A stretch of 64,000 nucleotides of DNA, from positions 62,001 to 126,000 of the forward strand of contig DASPIR010000026.1 of NCBI GenBank assembly GCA_035628995.1. The letters are read 5' to 3'. Origin of the DNA: Clostridia bacterium. GTDB lineage: Bacteria > Bacillota > Clostridia > Lutisporales > Lutisporaceae. Position numbers and translations under genes: made by a program. The notes beneath the pieces were generated by a model. The model was not told the DNA's origin. It worked only from the letters and a program-made list of their open reading frames with translations, and ran no database searches. Shown in pieces: positions 27,171-35,548 of this stretch; positions within the stretch are counted from its first letter, which is position 1, and each line of letters starts with the position of its first letter.

Positions 27171-28597
27171 TGAATCTTAATTCTGTTCTAGTAGAAATAC
27201 TTGTTGCTGCACTTGGGGTATTAGTTCTGGCAATGAGTTTGGTGCTGCCTCGTGCTAAAAAGTCTCTCATAGGATATTTTTCAGCTTTTGCACTGCTAGG
27301 CATACTGGTTTTTACCTTTGTTTACAGCAGTGGGGACAGCATAAGCTTTTTCAAGGGCTTGTATGTAAGCGACAGTATATCAACCTATTTCAAGCAGCTT
27401 TTCATAATATCTGCTGCTATGGCTTCCTTAATGTCTATAAGTTATGTTAAAAAGCTTACTGACAGCAGAAGTGAATTCTTTATAATAATGATTTTTGCAA
27501 CTCTGGGTATGATGGTAATGGCATCAGCCAATGATTTAATTACACTGTATATTGGACTTGAGCTTATGTCCATATCCTTCATAATACTCACTGCCTACGA
27601 CAAGAAGAGCATTAAGTCAACTGAAGCAGGCACAAAGTATGTACTCTTAAATGCAATGTCCACAGCAGTATTATTGTATGGAATGAGCTTGTTATATGGA
27701 CTCAGCGGTTCAGTTAATTTCCCTGATATTATCAGTTATTTAAGTTCAGGAAGCAACCATTCCATGGTTGTATTAGCAAGCGTACTTGTTATTGCGGGTT
27801 TTGGATTTAAAATATCCGCAGCTCCATTTCATATGTGGTCACCGGATATATATGAAGGGGCTCCAACACCTGTAACAGCATTTTTGGCAGGAGGATCTAA
27901 GGTTGCAGGCTTTGCAGTTTTAATAAAGATGCTCATGCAGGTTATGCAGTCAAACCAGAGTAGTGTTGTAGTGCTGATAATTGCACTTTCTATATTATCC
28001 ATGATGATAGGTAACATTATAGCAATTCCTCAGACCAACTTAAAAAGGATGCTTGCCTATTCAGGTGTTGCACATGCAGGGTATATACTTATCGGTATAG
28101 TATCCTATACTACAGCCGGAATAAGTGCAATGCTATATTATCTGCTGCTTTATATATTCGCAAACATTGGGGCCTTTGCTTCAATCACTGCTTTTTCAAA
28201 TCAGACCGGTAAGGATGACATACAGGATTTCAGTGGAATGTGGAAGCGTTCTCCCTTGCTTACAGCAGTGCTCTTAATCAGCCTCTTAAGCCTTGCCGGA
28301 ATTCCACCTGCTGCAGGCTTTATCGGAAAGTTCTATCTCTTTACGGCAGCAGCACAGCAGGGATACCTGTGGATGGCATTTGTAGCAATGGGAATGAGCG
28401 TGGTTTCAATATACTACTATATAGTAGTCATAAGAGTAATGCTCATGGGTGAAGCTTCAGATACCACCAAAATTAAAATCCCGGCTTCTTTAAAGCTTGT
28501 AATGATAGTTTCAGCTATAATGATTTTGGTAATGGGATTGTACCCGGGACCAATAACAAACTGGACAACATTGGTTGGAAGCACATTTATGAAATAA
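27170..28597 (+). CDS. nuoN: Complex I subunit NuoN (antiporter-like)
   Basis: The third antiporter-like subunit, 475 residues. Its proton-path residues are intact: Glu in LYIGLELMSISF and Lys in FGFKISAAPFHMWSPDIYEG. It is the last nuo gene; no nuoE, nuoF or nuoG gene is found on either side within the window. Confidence 0.95.
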   Translation: MNLNSVLVEILVAALGVLVLAMSLVLPRAKKSLIGYFSAFALLGILVFTFVYSSGDSISFFKGLYVSDSISTYFKQLFIISAAMASLMSISYVKKLTDSRSEFFIIMIFATLGMMVMASANDLITLYIGLELMSISFIILTAYDKKSIKSTEAGTKYVLLNAMSTAVLLYGMSLLYGLSGSVNFPDIISYLSSGSNHSMVVLASVLVIAGFGFKISAAPFHMWSPDIYEGAPTPVTAFLAGGSKVAGFAVLIKMLMQVMQSNQSSVVVLIIALSILSMMIGNIIAIPQTNLKRMLAYSGVAHAGYILIGIVSYTTAGISAMLYYLLLYIFANIGAFASITAFSNQTGKDDIQDFSGMWKRSPLLTAVLLISLLSLAGIPPAAGFIGKFYLFTAAAQQGYLWMAFVAMGMSVVSIYYYIVVIRVMLMGEASDTTKIKIPASLKLVMIVSAIMILVMGLYPGPITNWTTLVGSTFMK

Positions 28598-28603
28598 AAC
28601 AAG

Positions 28604-28654
28604 AATAAACCATTACTTGAGATGTATGAAAAATTCAAAAATTATTTAGTTTAA
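28604..28654 (+). pseudogene. Remnant of the 3' end of a DUF4474 gene
   Basis: Seventeen in-frame codons plus stop, NKPLLEMYEKFKNYLV, match the end of the intact DUF4474 protein (SKALFEIYEKIKDYLN), and the DNA is similar too. It lies between nuoN and the terminator. It has no start or body, so it is a leftover fragment. Confidence 0.55.
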
Positions 28655-28663
28655 GATTACTTC

Positions 28664-28691
28664 GGCAGGAATTAAATTCCTGCCTTTTTTT
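28664..28691 (+). terminator. Terminator after nuoN
   Basis: GGCAGGAATT pairs with AATTCCTGCC almost without a loop, followed by T7. It closes the nuo operon, or originally the DUF4474 fragment. Confidence 0.9.
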
Positions 28692-28767
28692 ATGAGTCTC
28701 GAATCGTGCTTTAACCGAATATATTATATATAAAAGGGGTCAGTGCCTTAGTGAGGTGAGGTTAAAG

Positions 28768-29703
28768 GTGGATGCATTAAAGCATGTATCTCAAGTTTTT
28801 GAAGCAGCGGAACAAATTCCTTTCGATGATTCCTCAAGGATTGTTCTAATGAGTGATTGCCATAGGGGTGATGGAAGCTGGGCAGATGAATTTTCCAGAA
28901 ACCAAAATCTTTATTTTGCTGCCTTAACTCATTACTACAAAGAAAAATTCACTTATATTGAGATTGGTGATGGAGACGAGCTTTGGGAGAATAGCCGGTT
29001 TACAGACATTAAGCAGGTTCATAGTGATGTTTTTTGGCTTCTGTCCAGATTTTACAATGAAGACAGGCTATATTTAATATTTGGAAATCATGATATGGTG
29101 AAGAAAGACAATAGGTTTGTAAAGAATAATCTATATCAATATTTTGATGAGTCTGGAAAGAGACATGTTTCTTTATTCAAAAATATAAAGTTTCATGAAG
29201 GGTTGGTTTTAAATCATAGGGGCACAGGTGATAAAGTTTTTCTTGTACATGGGCATCAAGTGGATTTCTTAAACTATAGACTGTGGAAGCCAGCCAGATT
29301 TTTGGTCAGATACTTATGGAGGCCCCTTACCATATTTGGGGTAAATGACCCTACAAGAGCAGCTAAAAACTATAAAAAGAAAGATGCAGTAGAAAAGAGA
29401 CTTACTGAATGGGTAATAGAGGAAAAGCATATTCTTATTGCCGGACACACCCATAGACCTATGTTTCCTGAGGTAGGTGAGCCCCCGTATTTCAATGATG
29501 GCAGCTGCGTCCATCCTCGTTGCATTACGGCAATTGAAATAGCAGATGGGTGTATAGTACTTGTCAAATGGAATGTTAAGACAAAGGATGACGGCACATT
29601 GTTCATAGGCAGGGAAGTACTTGCAGGACCTAGAAGATTAAGGGATTACTTCGGCAGAACGGGAGAGCAGCTCCATAGTAACTATATAAGTATATTTGTA
29701 TAG
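28768..29703 (+). CDS. Calcineurin-like metallophosphoesterase
   Basis: A 311-residue cytosolic hydrolase with the two-metal phosphoesterase motifs in order: SDCHRGDG, a GDGDELW variant of GDxxD, GNHDMV, and GHQVDF and GHTHRP for the late His ligands. The substrate is unknown; related proteins act on UDP-diacylglucosamine-like or nucleotide substrates. GTG 28768 is chosen because GAGGTGAGG ends 6 nt upstream; GTG 28756 lacks a site. Confidence 0.85.
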   Translation: MDALKHVSQVFEAAEQIPFDDSSRIVLMSDCHRGDGSWADEFSRNQNLYFAALTHYYKEKFTYIEIGDGDELWENSRFTDIKQVHSDVFWLLSRFYNEDRLYLIFGNHDMVKKDNRFVKNNLYQYFDESGKRHVSLFKNIKFHEGLVLNHRGTGDKVFLVHGHQVDFLNYRLWKPARFLVRYLWRPLTIFGVNDPTRAAKNYKKKDAVEKRLTEWVIEEKHILIAGHTHRPMFPEVGEPPYFNDGSCVHPRCITAIEIADGCIVLVKWNVKTKDDGTLFIGREVLAGPRRLRDYFGRTGEQLHSNYISIFV

Positions 29704-29884
29704 GAAAGTGGGTGCATTGTCCCTTTTGTTTATTATTGTTTTTATTCCCTTTATAGAATATAATGTAATGGCTACTCAGATATATGGGATTGGATGTCTT
29801 TTTCTTATGGATGCGGTATATACTGGGTTGGACAAACAAAAATAGAAGCGGCAGGCTAAACTAAGAAAGCAAGTGGGTGTAAAA

Positions 29885-30430
29885 ATGTATAACGATACTC
29901 TTTTCCCTGATATAGAAACAAAAAATCTATTATTAAGAAGAATGAGCTATAATGATATTAATGATTTATTTGAAATGAGAAATGACCCAAAGATGAATGA
30001 GTATATTGATACGATACCAGATGCAACCACTTATGAAACAAAAGCATATATTGAGAAGATGAATAAAGGCATAGATGATGATAAGTGGATTAACTGGGCG
30101 ATTGAATACAAGCAGTCAAATAAGTTAATTGGAACCATTAGCATATGGAATATCAATAAAGAGCAGGAAAGTGGCGAATTAGGGTATGGGATTAGCCCTG
30201 CTTATCAAGGCAAAGGCTTAATGAAAGAAGCATTATTTAGTGTAATTGAATATGGCTTTGAGGTGATGAAACTAAGGGCTTTAGAGGCATACACAGAAGA
30301 ACAGAACATCAATTCAATAAACCTTTTAAAAAGATGTAATTTTATTGAGGTTAATAGAGTCGATGATGAGGGATACTTTAGTAATCGAGTTTATCATATG
30401 GTAGAATACAGAATAGAGAAAGTAATTTGA
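29885..30430 (+). CDS. GNAT-family acetyltransferase, RimJ/RimL-like
   Basis: A 181-residue cytosolic acetyltransferase. It begins ETKNLLLRRMSYNDINDLFE, typical of the RimJ/RimL group, and has the acetyl-CoA loop GISPAYQGKGLMKEAL and the ending INLLKRCNFIEV. Its substrate (ribosomal protein N-terminus, antibiotic or metabolite) cannot be told. ATG 29885 is preceded by GTGGGTG; the GTG at 29873 is less likely. Confidence 0.8.
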   Translation: MYNDTLFPDIETKNLLLRRMSYNDINDLFEMRNDPKMNEYIDTIPDATTYETKAYIEKMNKGIDDDKWINWAIEYKQSNKLIGTISIWNINKEQESGELGYGISPAYQGKGLMKEALFSVIEYGFEVMKLRALEAYTEEQNINSINLLKRCNFIEVNRVDDEGYFSNRVYHMVEYRIEKVI

Positions 30431-30455
30431 ATACATAAAGAGGTGCAATGTAAAA

Positions 30456-30869
30456 ATGTATAAGTTTGTTTATAACAATAAGGAGTACGAGCTTGGTGAG
30501 GAGAATTGCAGCTATATAATCAATGATAAAGAGCATCCTGTTGAAGGAATCAAAGAATCTGACATAATAGAGCTGCTAGGGCAGCAAGAGGCAGTTGATT
30601 TTGGAATAGAATACTATGATCATCCATGTCAAAATTGCCTTGCGGGTAAAAAAGAGAAGGATAAGTTTTTTAAATTCCTGGAGTATCACTTTTTTATATT
30701 CACAAAGAAAGGCAGATATGTAATAAGCAGCATTTCAAAAGAATATAAAGACTCATCATTTACGAAGCTGTTAAAGCAAGGCGCTGTGGATAACAGTTAT
30801 ATAGTAAGCATAATGGTATGTTTTGAGTGTGGAGATTACGCTATAGAAATTGAACAGTGTGATGTGTAG
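30456..30869 (+). CDS. Uncharacterised protein with CxxC motifs, possibly DUF3785
   Basis: A 137-residue soluble protein. It has CQNC near residue 58 and CFEC near residue 125, which could bind one zinc ion. The N-terminal YKFVYNNKEYELGEENCSYI recalls DUF3785 proteins of Clostridia, function unknown; I am not certain of this assignment. AGAGGTGCAATG lies upstream of the start, 26 nt after the acetyltransferase gene, so the two may be cotranscribed. Confidence 0.6.
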   Translation: MYKFVYNNKEYELGEENCSYIINDKEHPVEGIKESDIIELLGQQEAVDFGIEYYDHPCQNCLAGKKEKDKFFKFLEYHFFIFTKKGRYVISSISKEYKDSSFTKLLKQGAVDNSYIVSIMVCFECGDYAIEIEQCDV

Positions 30870-30905
30870 ACTCGCTTTTTAAAAAATCATAAGTCATATA
30901 GAATA

Positions 30906-30960
30906 ATATTAAGGGATGGTTAATAAACATTTATTGATTACTAACCATCCCTTAATATAT
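30906..30960. terminator. Bidirectional-looking hairpin
   Basis: ATATTAAGGGATGGTTA pairs perfectly with TAACCATCCCTTAATAT over a 17-bp stem. The flanks are A/T-rich but have no long T run. The rest of the 320-bp gap up to lemA holds only an unsupported short reading frame (30966-31166). Confidence 0.65.
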
Positions 30961-31190
30961 ATTATTTGGCGTTTTATGAGCAAAAGCGAGATACAAAGAC
31001 CTGCAGCTATGCTCAAAAAGATAGGATAACAGGTTTAAGCAATTTAAACCAAATGAAATTAAATCAACTAGTATCAGTGCAGTATAAGACTTTCAAAGTT
31101 ACCGGTCATATGATATATTTTATATTAATGAATTTGCATGGTACCGTTTTAGATTCAGAAAAATAAAAGAAATAAAAGTGAGGTAAAAAA

Positions 31191-31751
31191 ATGAAAAATA
31201 AGACTCTGGTAATTGTTATAGGTATTGCTGTAATATTGGCTGTTTATTTCGTGGGTGTACAGAGAGGCCTTGTGAATTTAAGCGAGGATGTAAGCGCTTC
31301 ATGGGGTGATGTTGAAGTACAATATCAAAGAAGAGCTGATCTGATACCCAACCTTGTAGAAACAGTAAAAGCTCAAGCTATAAAAGAACAAGAGATTTTC
31401 ACTCAGCTTGCAGAAGCACGGGCAAAATTGTCAGGTGCAGCAACTTTAGAGGATAAAATCAATGCAAACGAAGGAGTTTCTTCGGTATTGGGAAGACTTT
31501 TGGCTATAACTGAGAACTACCCTGAATTGAAGCAGAATCAGGGCTTCCAAGATTTAAGGATAGAGCTTGAAGGCACCGAAAATAGAATTGCAGTGGCTAG
31601 AAAATACTATAATGATAATGTAAAGGTATACAACAAGAGGATTAAGGTATTCCCGACAAACATTGCAGCAAACATATTGGGATTTAATGATGAGTTCCCG
31701 TATATTAAGGCAGAAGCTGGCGCTGAGAAGGCATATGAAGTGAAATTTTAA
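31191..31751 (+). CDS. lemA: LemA family protein
   Basis: A 186-residue protein with one N-terminal transmembrane segment and a soluble helical bundle, as in LemA proteins. The family stretch QYQRRADLIPNLVETVKAQA is clear, followed by FPTNIAANILGF near the end. LemA function is unknown; it is very often next to a TPM-domain gene, as here. GTGAGG precedes ATG 31191. Confidence 0.92.
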   Translation: MKNKTLVIVIGIAVILAVYFVGVQRGLVNLSEDVSASWGDVEVQYQRRADLIPNLVETVKAQAIKEQEIFTQLAEARAKLSGAATLEDKINANEGVSSVLGRLLAITENYPELKQNQGFQDLRIELEGTENRIAVARKYYNDNVKVYNKRIKVFPTNIAANILGFNDEFPYIKAEAGAEKAYEVKF

Positions 31752-31769
31752 AAAATTGGAGGCATGTGA

Positions 31770-32540
31770 GTGAAACTACTAAGGCTGCCAGCAGCGTTTC
31801 TTATAATATTGCTTTTAGTTACAATGGGCTTGGGAATAGTCGATGTACAAGCAGCAGAGCCTAAAATACCAAATCCTACAGCAGAGTTTTACTTCAATGA
31901 CTTTGCTAAGATGCTGGATTCAAGCACAGGCCAAGATATCGTAAGGCTTGGCGAAAGCACCTTTAAATCCACTGAAGGTGGCCAGGTGGTGTTTGTTAGT
32001 GTCGACACATTAAACGGCAGCACTATCGAAGAATATTCCAATGCCGTTTTTAATAAGTGGAAAATAGGCACTAAGGATAAGGGGATTCTCTTTATACTAA
32101 GCAAGCAGGAGCGAGAATCCAGAATCGAAGTAGGATATGGCTATGAAGGGGTCTTAACTGACCTGGAAAGTAATAAGCTCCTTACAAAGTTTTCTGAGCT
32201 AAATAAAGAAAAGGGTATGGATGAGGCTGTAAAGGCAATATATTTGGATATTTGCAGTATAGTCAATGGCGATGGAGATAGCGTTCAATACCCGAATAGC
32301 AGCGAAACAAGACGACAAACAAACATAGAGAACAGCTTTGTCGAAGAGCATCCAATATTGGCAGCTATCGCAGGGATTATAATATTGATACTGATAATTT
32401 TGGATTTTATATTAACCGGAGGACGAGTTACGTTCTTCATTTTAAGGATGGCAGCAGCTTCTGCGAGAAGAGGCGGAGGCGGAAGGAACTCAGGTGGCGG
32501 TGGCCGCTCTGGAGGCGGAGGCTCATCATCGAGGTTTTAA
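31770..32540 (+). CDS. TPM-domain membrane protein, YgcG-like
   Basis: A 256-residue exported protein. A signal peptide ending near VQAAEP is followed by the TPM domain (FAKMLDSSTGQDIVRL, IGTKDKGILFILSKQERESR, GYGYEGVLTD), a transmembrane segment, and a Gly/Ser/Arg-rich tail ending in SSSRF. The family is associated with membrane or photosystem quality control, but its role in Clostridia is unknown. It forms an operon with lemA, 18 nt apart. The start is GTG 31770, after TTGGAGGC. Confidence 0.9.
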   Translation: MKLLRLPAAFLIILLLVTMGLGIVDVQAAEPKIPNPTAEFYFNDFAKMLDSSTGQDIVRLGESTFKSTEGGQVVFVSVDTLNGSTIEEYSNAVFNKWKIGTKDKGILFILSKQERESRIEVGYGYEGVLTDLESNKLLTKFSELNKEKGMDEAVKAIYLDICSIVNGDGDSVQYPNSSETRRQTNIENSFVEEHPILAAIAGIIILILIILDFILTGGRVTFFILRMAAASARRGGGGRNSGGGGRSGGGGSSSRF

Positions 32541-32550
32541 TAGCAATCAG

Positions 32551-32586
32551 AGAGACAAGGACTGTATCTTGTCTCTTTTTATTTTT
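32551..32586 (+). terminator. Terminator of the lemA operon
   Basis: AGAGACAAGG pairs with CTTGTCTCT, followed by T5 and more T-rich sequence. Confidence 0.9.
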
Positions 32587-32731
32587 AATGTTTCAATAAA
32601 ATAAATAATAGGAGTTCCGTCTTGCCGGCAGACAAGAATTTACAAATTGTTATGGTAGACTTGATGTGTTATATTGTTAGTTAATAATAATTTTCTAAGC
32701 TTATTTAATATAACACAGAAAGGAATTTGCG

Positions 32732-33646
32732 ATGAAGGGTAAATCATACATCTTTGTCATTATCGCAGCAGCATTATGGGGCACAATCGGGATTTACAGC
32801 AAACAATTAAGCACATTTGGATTTAGTATTCTGCAAATAGTTTCAATTAGAGCAATTTTTTCAACTCTAGCCATATTGACGTTTATACTGTTTAAAGATA
32901 AACGGCTCCTTAAGATAGAAATTCGGGATTTTACTTACTTTGTAGGTACCGGAATAATAAGTTTTGTTTTTTTTAACTGGTGCTATTTTATTGCTATAAA
33001 CAAAACATCCTTATCTGCTGCAGCAATATTATTGTACACTGCACCTGTTTTTGTCATGGTTTTTTCCTCGATACTATTTAAGGAAAAAATGACAAAAAGA
33101 AAAATAGCAGCCTTAATTCTTACCTTCATTGGATGTGTATTTGTTACTGCTTCTGCTAAAGGTACAGCTCAGAATATCTCTGCATTGGGGATATTGGCAG
33201 GATTGGGTTCTGGATTAGGATATGCGCTGTACAGTATATTTGGCAGGTATGCACTAAAGAAATATGATTCTATAACTGTTACTTTTTATACTTTTGTATT
33301 TGCAAGCGTGGGTTTAATTCCAATAAGTAATATCAAGGGGTTTATAAGCTTATTTTCGAATATTAATGCTGTATATTATGCAATTTTATTAGGTCTGCTT
33401 GCTACGGTATTGCCCTTCATGCTATATACTAAAGGCCTCTCACACCTCGAGACAAGCAAAGCTTCAATAATAGCAACATTGGAGCCGGTTGTTGCAACAG
33501 TAGTCGGAATTGCCTTGTTTAGAGAACCTATTACCATATTTAAAATAATCGGTATACTGGTAGTTGTACTTGCTGTATCTATGTTAGTAGAAAAATATGA
33601 AGATAACTTTGAAGAAAAATATGAAGATAACTTTGAAGAAAAATAG
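32732..33646 (+). CDS. DMT/EamA-family transporter
   Basis: A 304-residue drug/metabolite transporter with about ten membrane segments in two EamA repeats, beginning IFVIIAAALWGTIGIYSK. It probably exports a small metabolite. The C-terminus is odd: a 24-bp perfect tandem duplication repeats the residues KYEDNFEE, giving an acidic tail. AGAAAGGAA precedes ATG 32732. It is monocistronic, with its own terminator. Confidence 0.87.
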   Translation: MKGKSYIFVIIAAALWGTIGIYSKQLSTFGFSILQIVSIRAIFSTLAILTFILFKDKRLLKIEIRDFTYFVGTGIISFVFFNWCYFIAINKTSLSAAAILLYTAPVFVMVFSSILFKEKMTKRKIAALILTFIGCVFVTASAKGTAQNISALGILAGLGSGLGYALYSIFGRYALKKYDSITVTFYTFVFASVGLIPISNIKGFISLFSNINAVYYAILLGLLATVLPFMLYTKGLSHLETSKASIIATLEPVVATVVGIALFREPITIFKIIGILVVVLAVSMLVEKYEDNFEEKYEDNFEEK

Positions 33647-33676
33647 CAGTGTAAAAAAGTTAAATGAAGATAAAAA

Positions 33677-33715
33677 AACAAAAACCCGCAATTGTCTGAG
33701 GGTTTTTGTTTTTTT
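33677..33715 (+). terminator. Terminator after the DMT transporter
   Basis: AACAAAAACCC pairs perfectly with GGGTTTTTGTT over 11 bp, followed by T5. Confidence 0.9.
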
Positions 33716-33791
33716 AAAGGCTCTGTTAAAGACATGTGTTGAGTTATAAGTTAAAAATAGGAAGTGCTTTTACACCTCCCATTTTTATTTG

Positions 33792-34238
33792 CTACCTTCG
33801 TAGTTCTTTGAGCAATTTATTGAGTTCTTGCTGTTTTGCAACATATCCTTTATTTATTTTAGGTATACAAAGGATGATGTAATCATTATCTTTTTCTAAA
33901 ATATACAAAAACTCTGTATGTGGAGTAAATTTGGGAAAAATTTGTATATCACTAGGTACAGGTCGACCGTTGCTATTCTTAGGAATTTCAATTTCACTAT
34001 CATATTCTTCTATACTGTTAAGCCAACCAATTATTTGAGTTATTTCTTGTTCTGTAGCCTCTCTATTATTACTATGCTTTCCTTCTTGGCTATATCCATA
34101 TAATCCAATATATGAGATATTATCTACAGAAATTGGCAAATATGGTATCTCCCCATTTTTATTTTTATCTTTTTCACATCCGCATAAAGGAATAGCCATT
34201 AATATCGTTAAAAGTACAAAAGATATAAACCTTTTCAC
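33792..34238 (-). CDS. Hypothetical lipoprotein
   Basis: A 148-residue exported lipoprotein with a signal peptide and lipobox LCGC, then a soluble domain rich in Ile, Asp and Lys. No known family is recognised. A weak imperfect hairpin at 33755-33790 lies after its stop codon. Confidence 0.65.
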   Translation of the reverse strand: MKRFISFVLLTILMAIPLCGCEKDKNKNGEIPYLPISVDNISYIGLYGYSQEGKHSNNREATEQEITQIIGWLNSIEEYDSEIEIPKNSNGRPVPSDIQIFPKFTPHTEFLYILEKDNDYIILCIPKINKGYVAKQQELNKLLKELRR

Positions 34239-34272
34239 AACAATACACTCCTATAAATAAATCTTTACCCCA

Positions 34273-34403
34273 CTATACAGTAAACTTAGACAGTCTTAAA
34301 CTATTATAAGTTTCCTTAATTTGGAATTGACAAGCAATAACCAGCATATCTTTTAAGTTTTTCTTTGTAATTTCATTAGTGATGCAAAATCATTAGTATC
34401 CAT
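34273..34403 (-). pseudogene. Possible frameshifted small gene
   Basis: ATG 34403 has GAGGAG 7 nt upstream. The first 15 codons (MDTNDFASLMKLQRK) run into a stop at a poly-A stretch. If one base is shifted there, reading continues NLKDMLVIACQFQIKETYNS to a stop near 34273, for about 43 residues. It is either a short peptide gene or a decayed one. Confidence 0.35.
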
Positions 34404-34509
34404 GATATAACTCCTCTAAATATCTTTATATGGATATTTTACTATATTAGGAAGATTATATGCAATTATCAACATTTATCTTTAACAGAGCCTTTTTAAA
34501 AAATACCCA

Positions 34510-34568
34510 TTGACACTTAACAGTAAATGGATTATATTTAACATTGTTAATAAAATTAACAGTGTTAA
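34510..34568 (+). promoter_or_regulatory. Sigma-A-type promoter overlapped by a palindromic operator
   Basis: TTGACA (34510-34515), a 17-bp spacer and TATATT (34533-34538) form a near-consensus promoter. TTAACATTGTTAAT (34538-34551) and ATTAACAGTGTTAA (34555-34568) form a palindrome (13 of 14 bp) over the -10 and start point. A TetR-family repressor is encoded two genes downstream and is the likely binder. Confidence 0.8.
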
Positions 34569-34602
34569 CAAAATGTATTATTTTAATGAATAGGAGATTA
34601 TC

Positions 34603-35094
34603 ATGAAAATAGGTATTATAGTTCATTCCAAAACCGGAAACACTCTTTCTGTTGCTCAGGAGCTCAAGGAGAAGCTTCTGAAGGATGGACATTCAGTAAA
34701 TTTGGAGAAGTTAACAGCAGTCAATGATGATCAAACAGAAGCAGGAAAAATACAGCTTAAGAGTATCCCTGACATAACTGAATACGATGCGCTGATATTT
34801 GGTGCCCCAGTGAGGGGATTTTCCCTCTCGCCGGTTATGACAGCTTATTTAATACAGCTTTCATCCCTCTCCAATAAAAAGGCTGCATGTTTTTTAACTC
34901 AATTCTTCCCTTTCCCATCAATGGGTGGAAACCACGCAATGGAACAGATGAAAGGACTCTGCAATTACAAAGATATCAGAGTTTGTGAAACAGGCATTGT
35001 AAACTGGTCAAACATACACCGCAGAAAAAAAATCAGCGATGTGATAGAAAGCTTCAGTAAAGTCATCATTGGGAACGACTTCATTAAATTATAA
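34603..35094 (+). CDS. Flavodoxin-fold protein
   Basis: A 163-residue FMN-binding protein. The phosphate loop is VHSKTGNTLSVAQ, and FGAPVRGFSLSPVM and FLTQFFPFPSMGG are the other flavin-contacting loops. It probably carries electrons or acts as a quinone reductase-like flavoprotein. First gene of a three-gene operon behind the 34510-34568 promoter; TAGGAG precedes ATG 34603. Confidence 0.83.
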   Translation: MKIGIIVHSKTGNTLSVAQELKEKLLKDGHSVNLEKLTAVNDDQTEAGKIQLKSIPDITEYDALIFGAPVRGFSLSPVMTAYLIQLSSLSNKKAACFLTQFFPFPSMGGNHAMEQMKGLCNYKDIRVCETGIVNWSNIHRRKKISDVIESFSKVIIGNDFIKL

Positions 35095-35111
35095 TTCGGG
35101 GAGGGAAATAT

Positions 35112-35513
35112 ATGAAAAGAAAGAAAATAATAATCCTATCTATACTTATAGTACTTATAGGATTTATTATTGCTATAATAGGGACTAAGGCATATATAGA
35201 AGCGAAGCTGGAAAGGTTGGCGGACCAGAGTATATCGAATGTGGATTTGTCAAATGCGAAGGATGGGATTTATATTGGCAGCTACAAAGCATTTCCGGTT
35301 GCTGCAGAAGTTGAAGTAACAATTAATAATCATAGGATAAAAGAAATTGGGCTGAAAAAGCACAATAATGGTCAAGGCTCAGCTGCTGAGATAATACCAG
35401 GGAAAGTTGTTGAAGCACAAACTTTAGAGGTGGATATAGTAGCAGGAGCGACATATAGCAGCAAAGTGATTTTGAAAGCAATAGAAGACGCACTAAATCA
35501 AGCAAGCAGATAA
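35112..35513 (+). CDS. Membrane-anchored FMN-binding domain protein
   Basis: A 133-residue protein with one N-terminal transmembrane segment and an extracytosolic FMN_bind domain. VDIVAGATYSSKVILKAIED matches the flavinylation motif region (T in GAT), where FMN is attached covalently in related proteins. It likely forms an extracellular electron-transfer step with the preceding flavodoxin-type protein, which is inference. GGGGAGGG precedes ATG 35112. Confidence 0.82.
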   Translation: MKRKKIIILSILIVLIGFIIAIIGTKAYIEAKLERLADQSISNVDLSNAKDGIYIGSYKAFPVAAEVEVTINNHRIKEIGLKKHNNGQGSAAEIIPGKVVEAQTLEVDIVAGATYSSKVILKAIEDALNQASR

Positions 35514-35548
35514 TAGGAAAAGCTAATTGGCAGTGAAAAGAGGGCATT

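Noticed and set aside
30966-31166. A 66-codon plus-strand frame between the CxxC protein and lemA
   Set aside because: It starts with TTG and has no ribosome site; the composition is not protein-like and there is no recognised motif.
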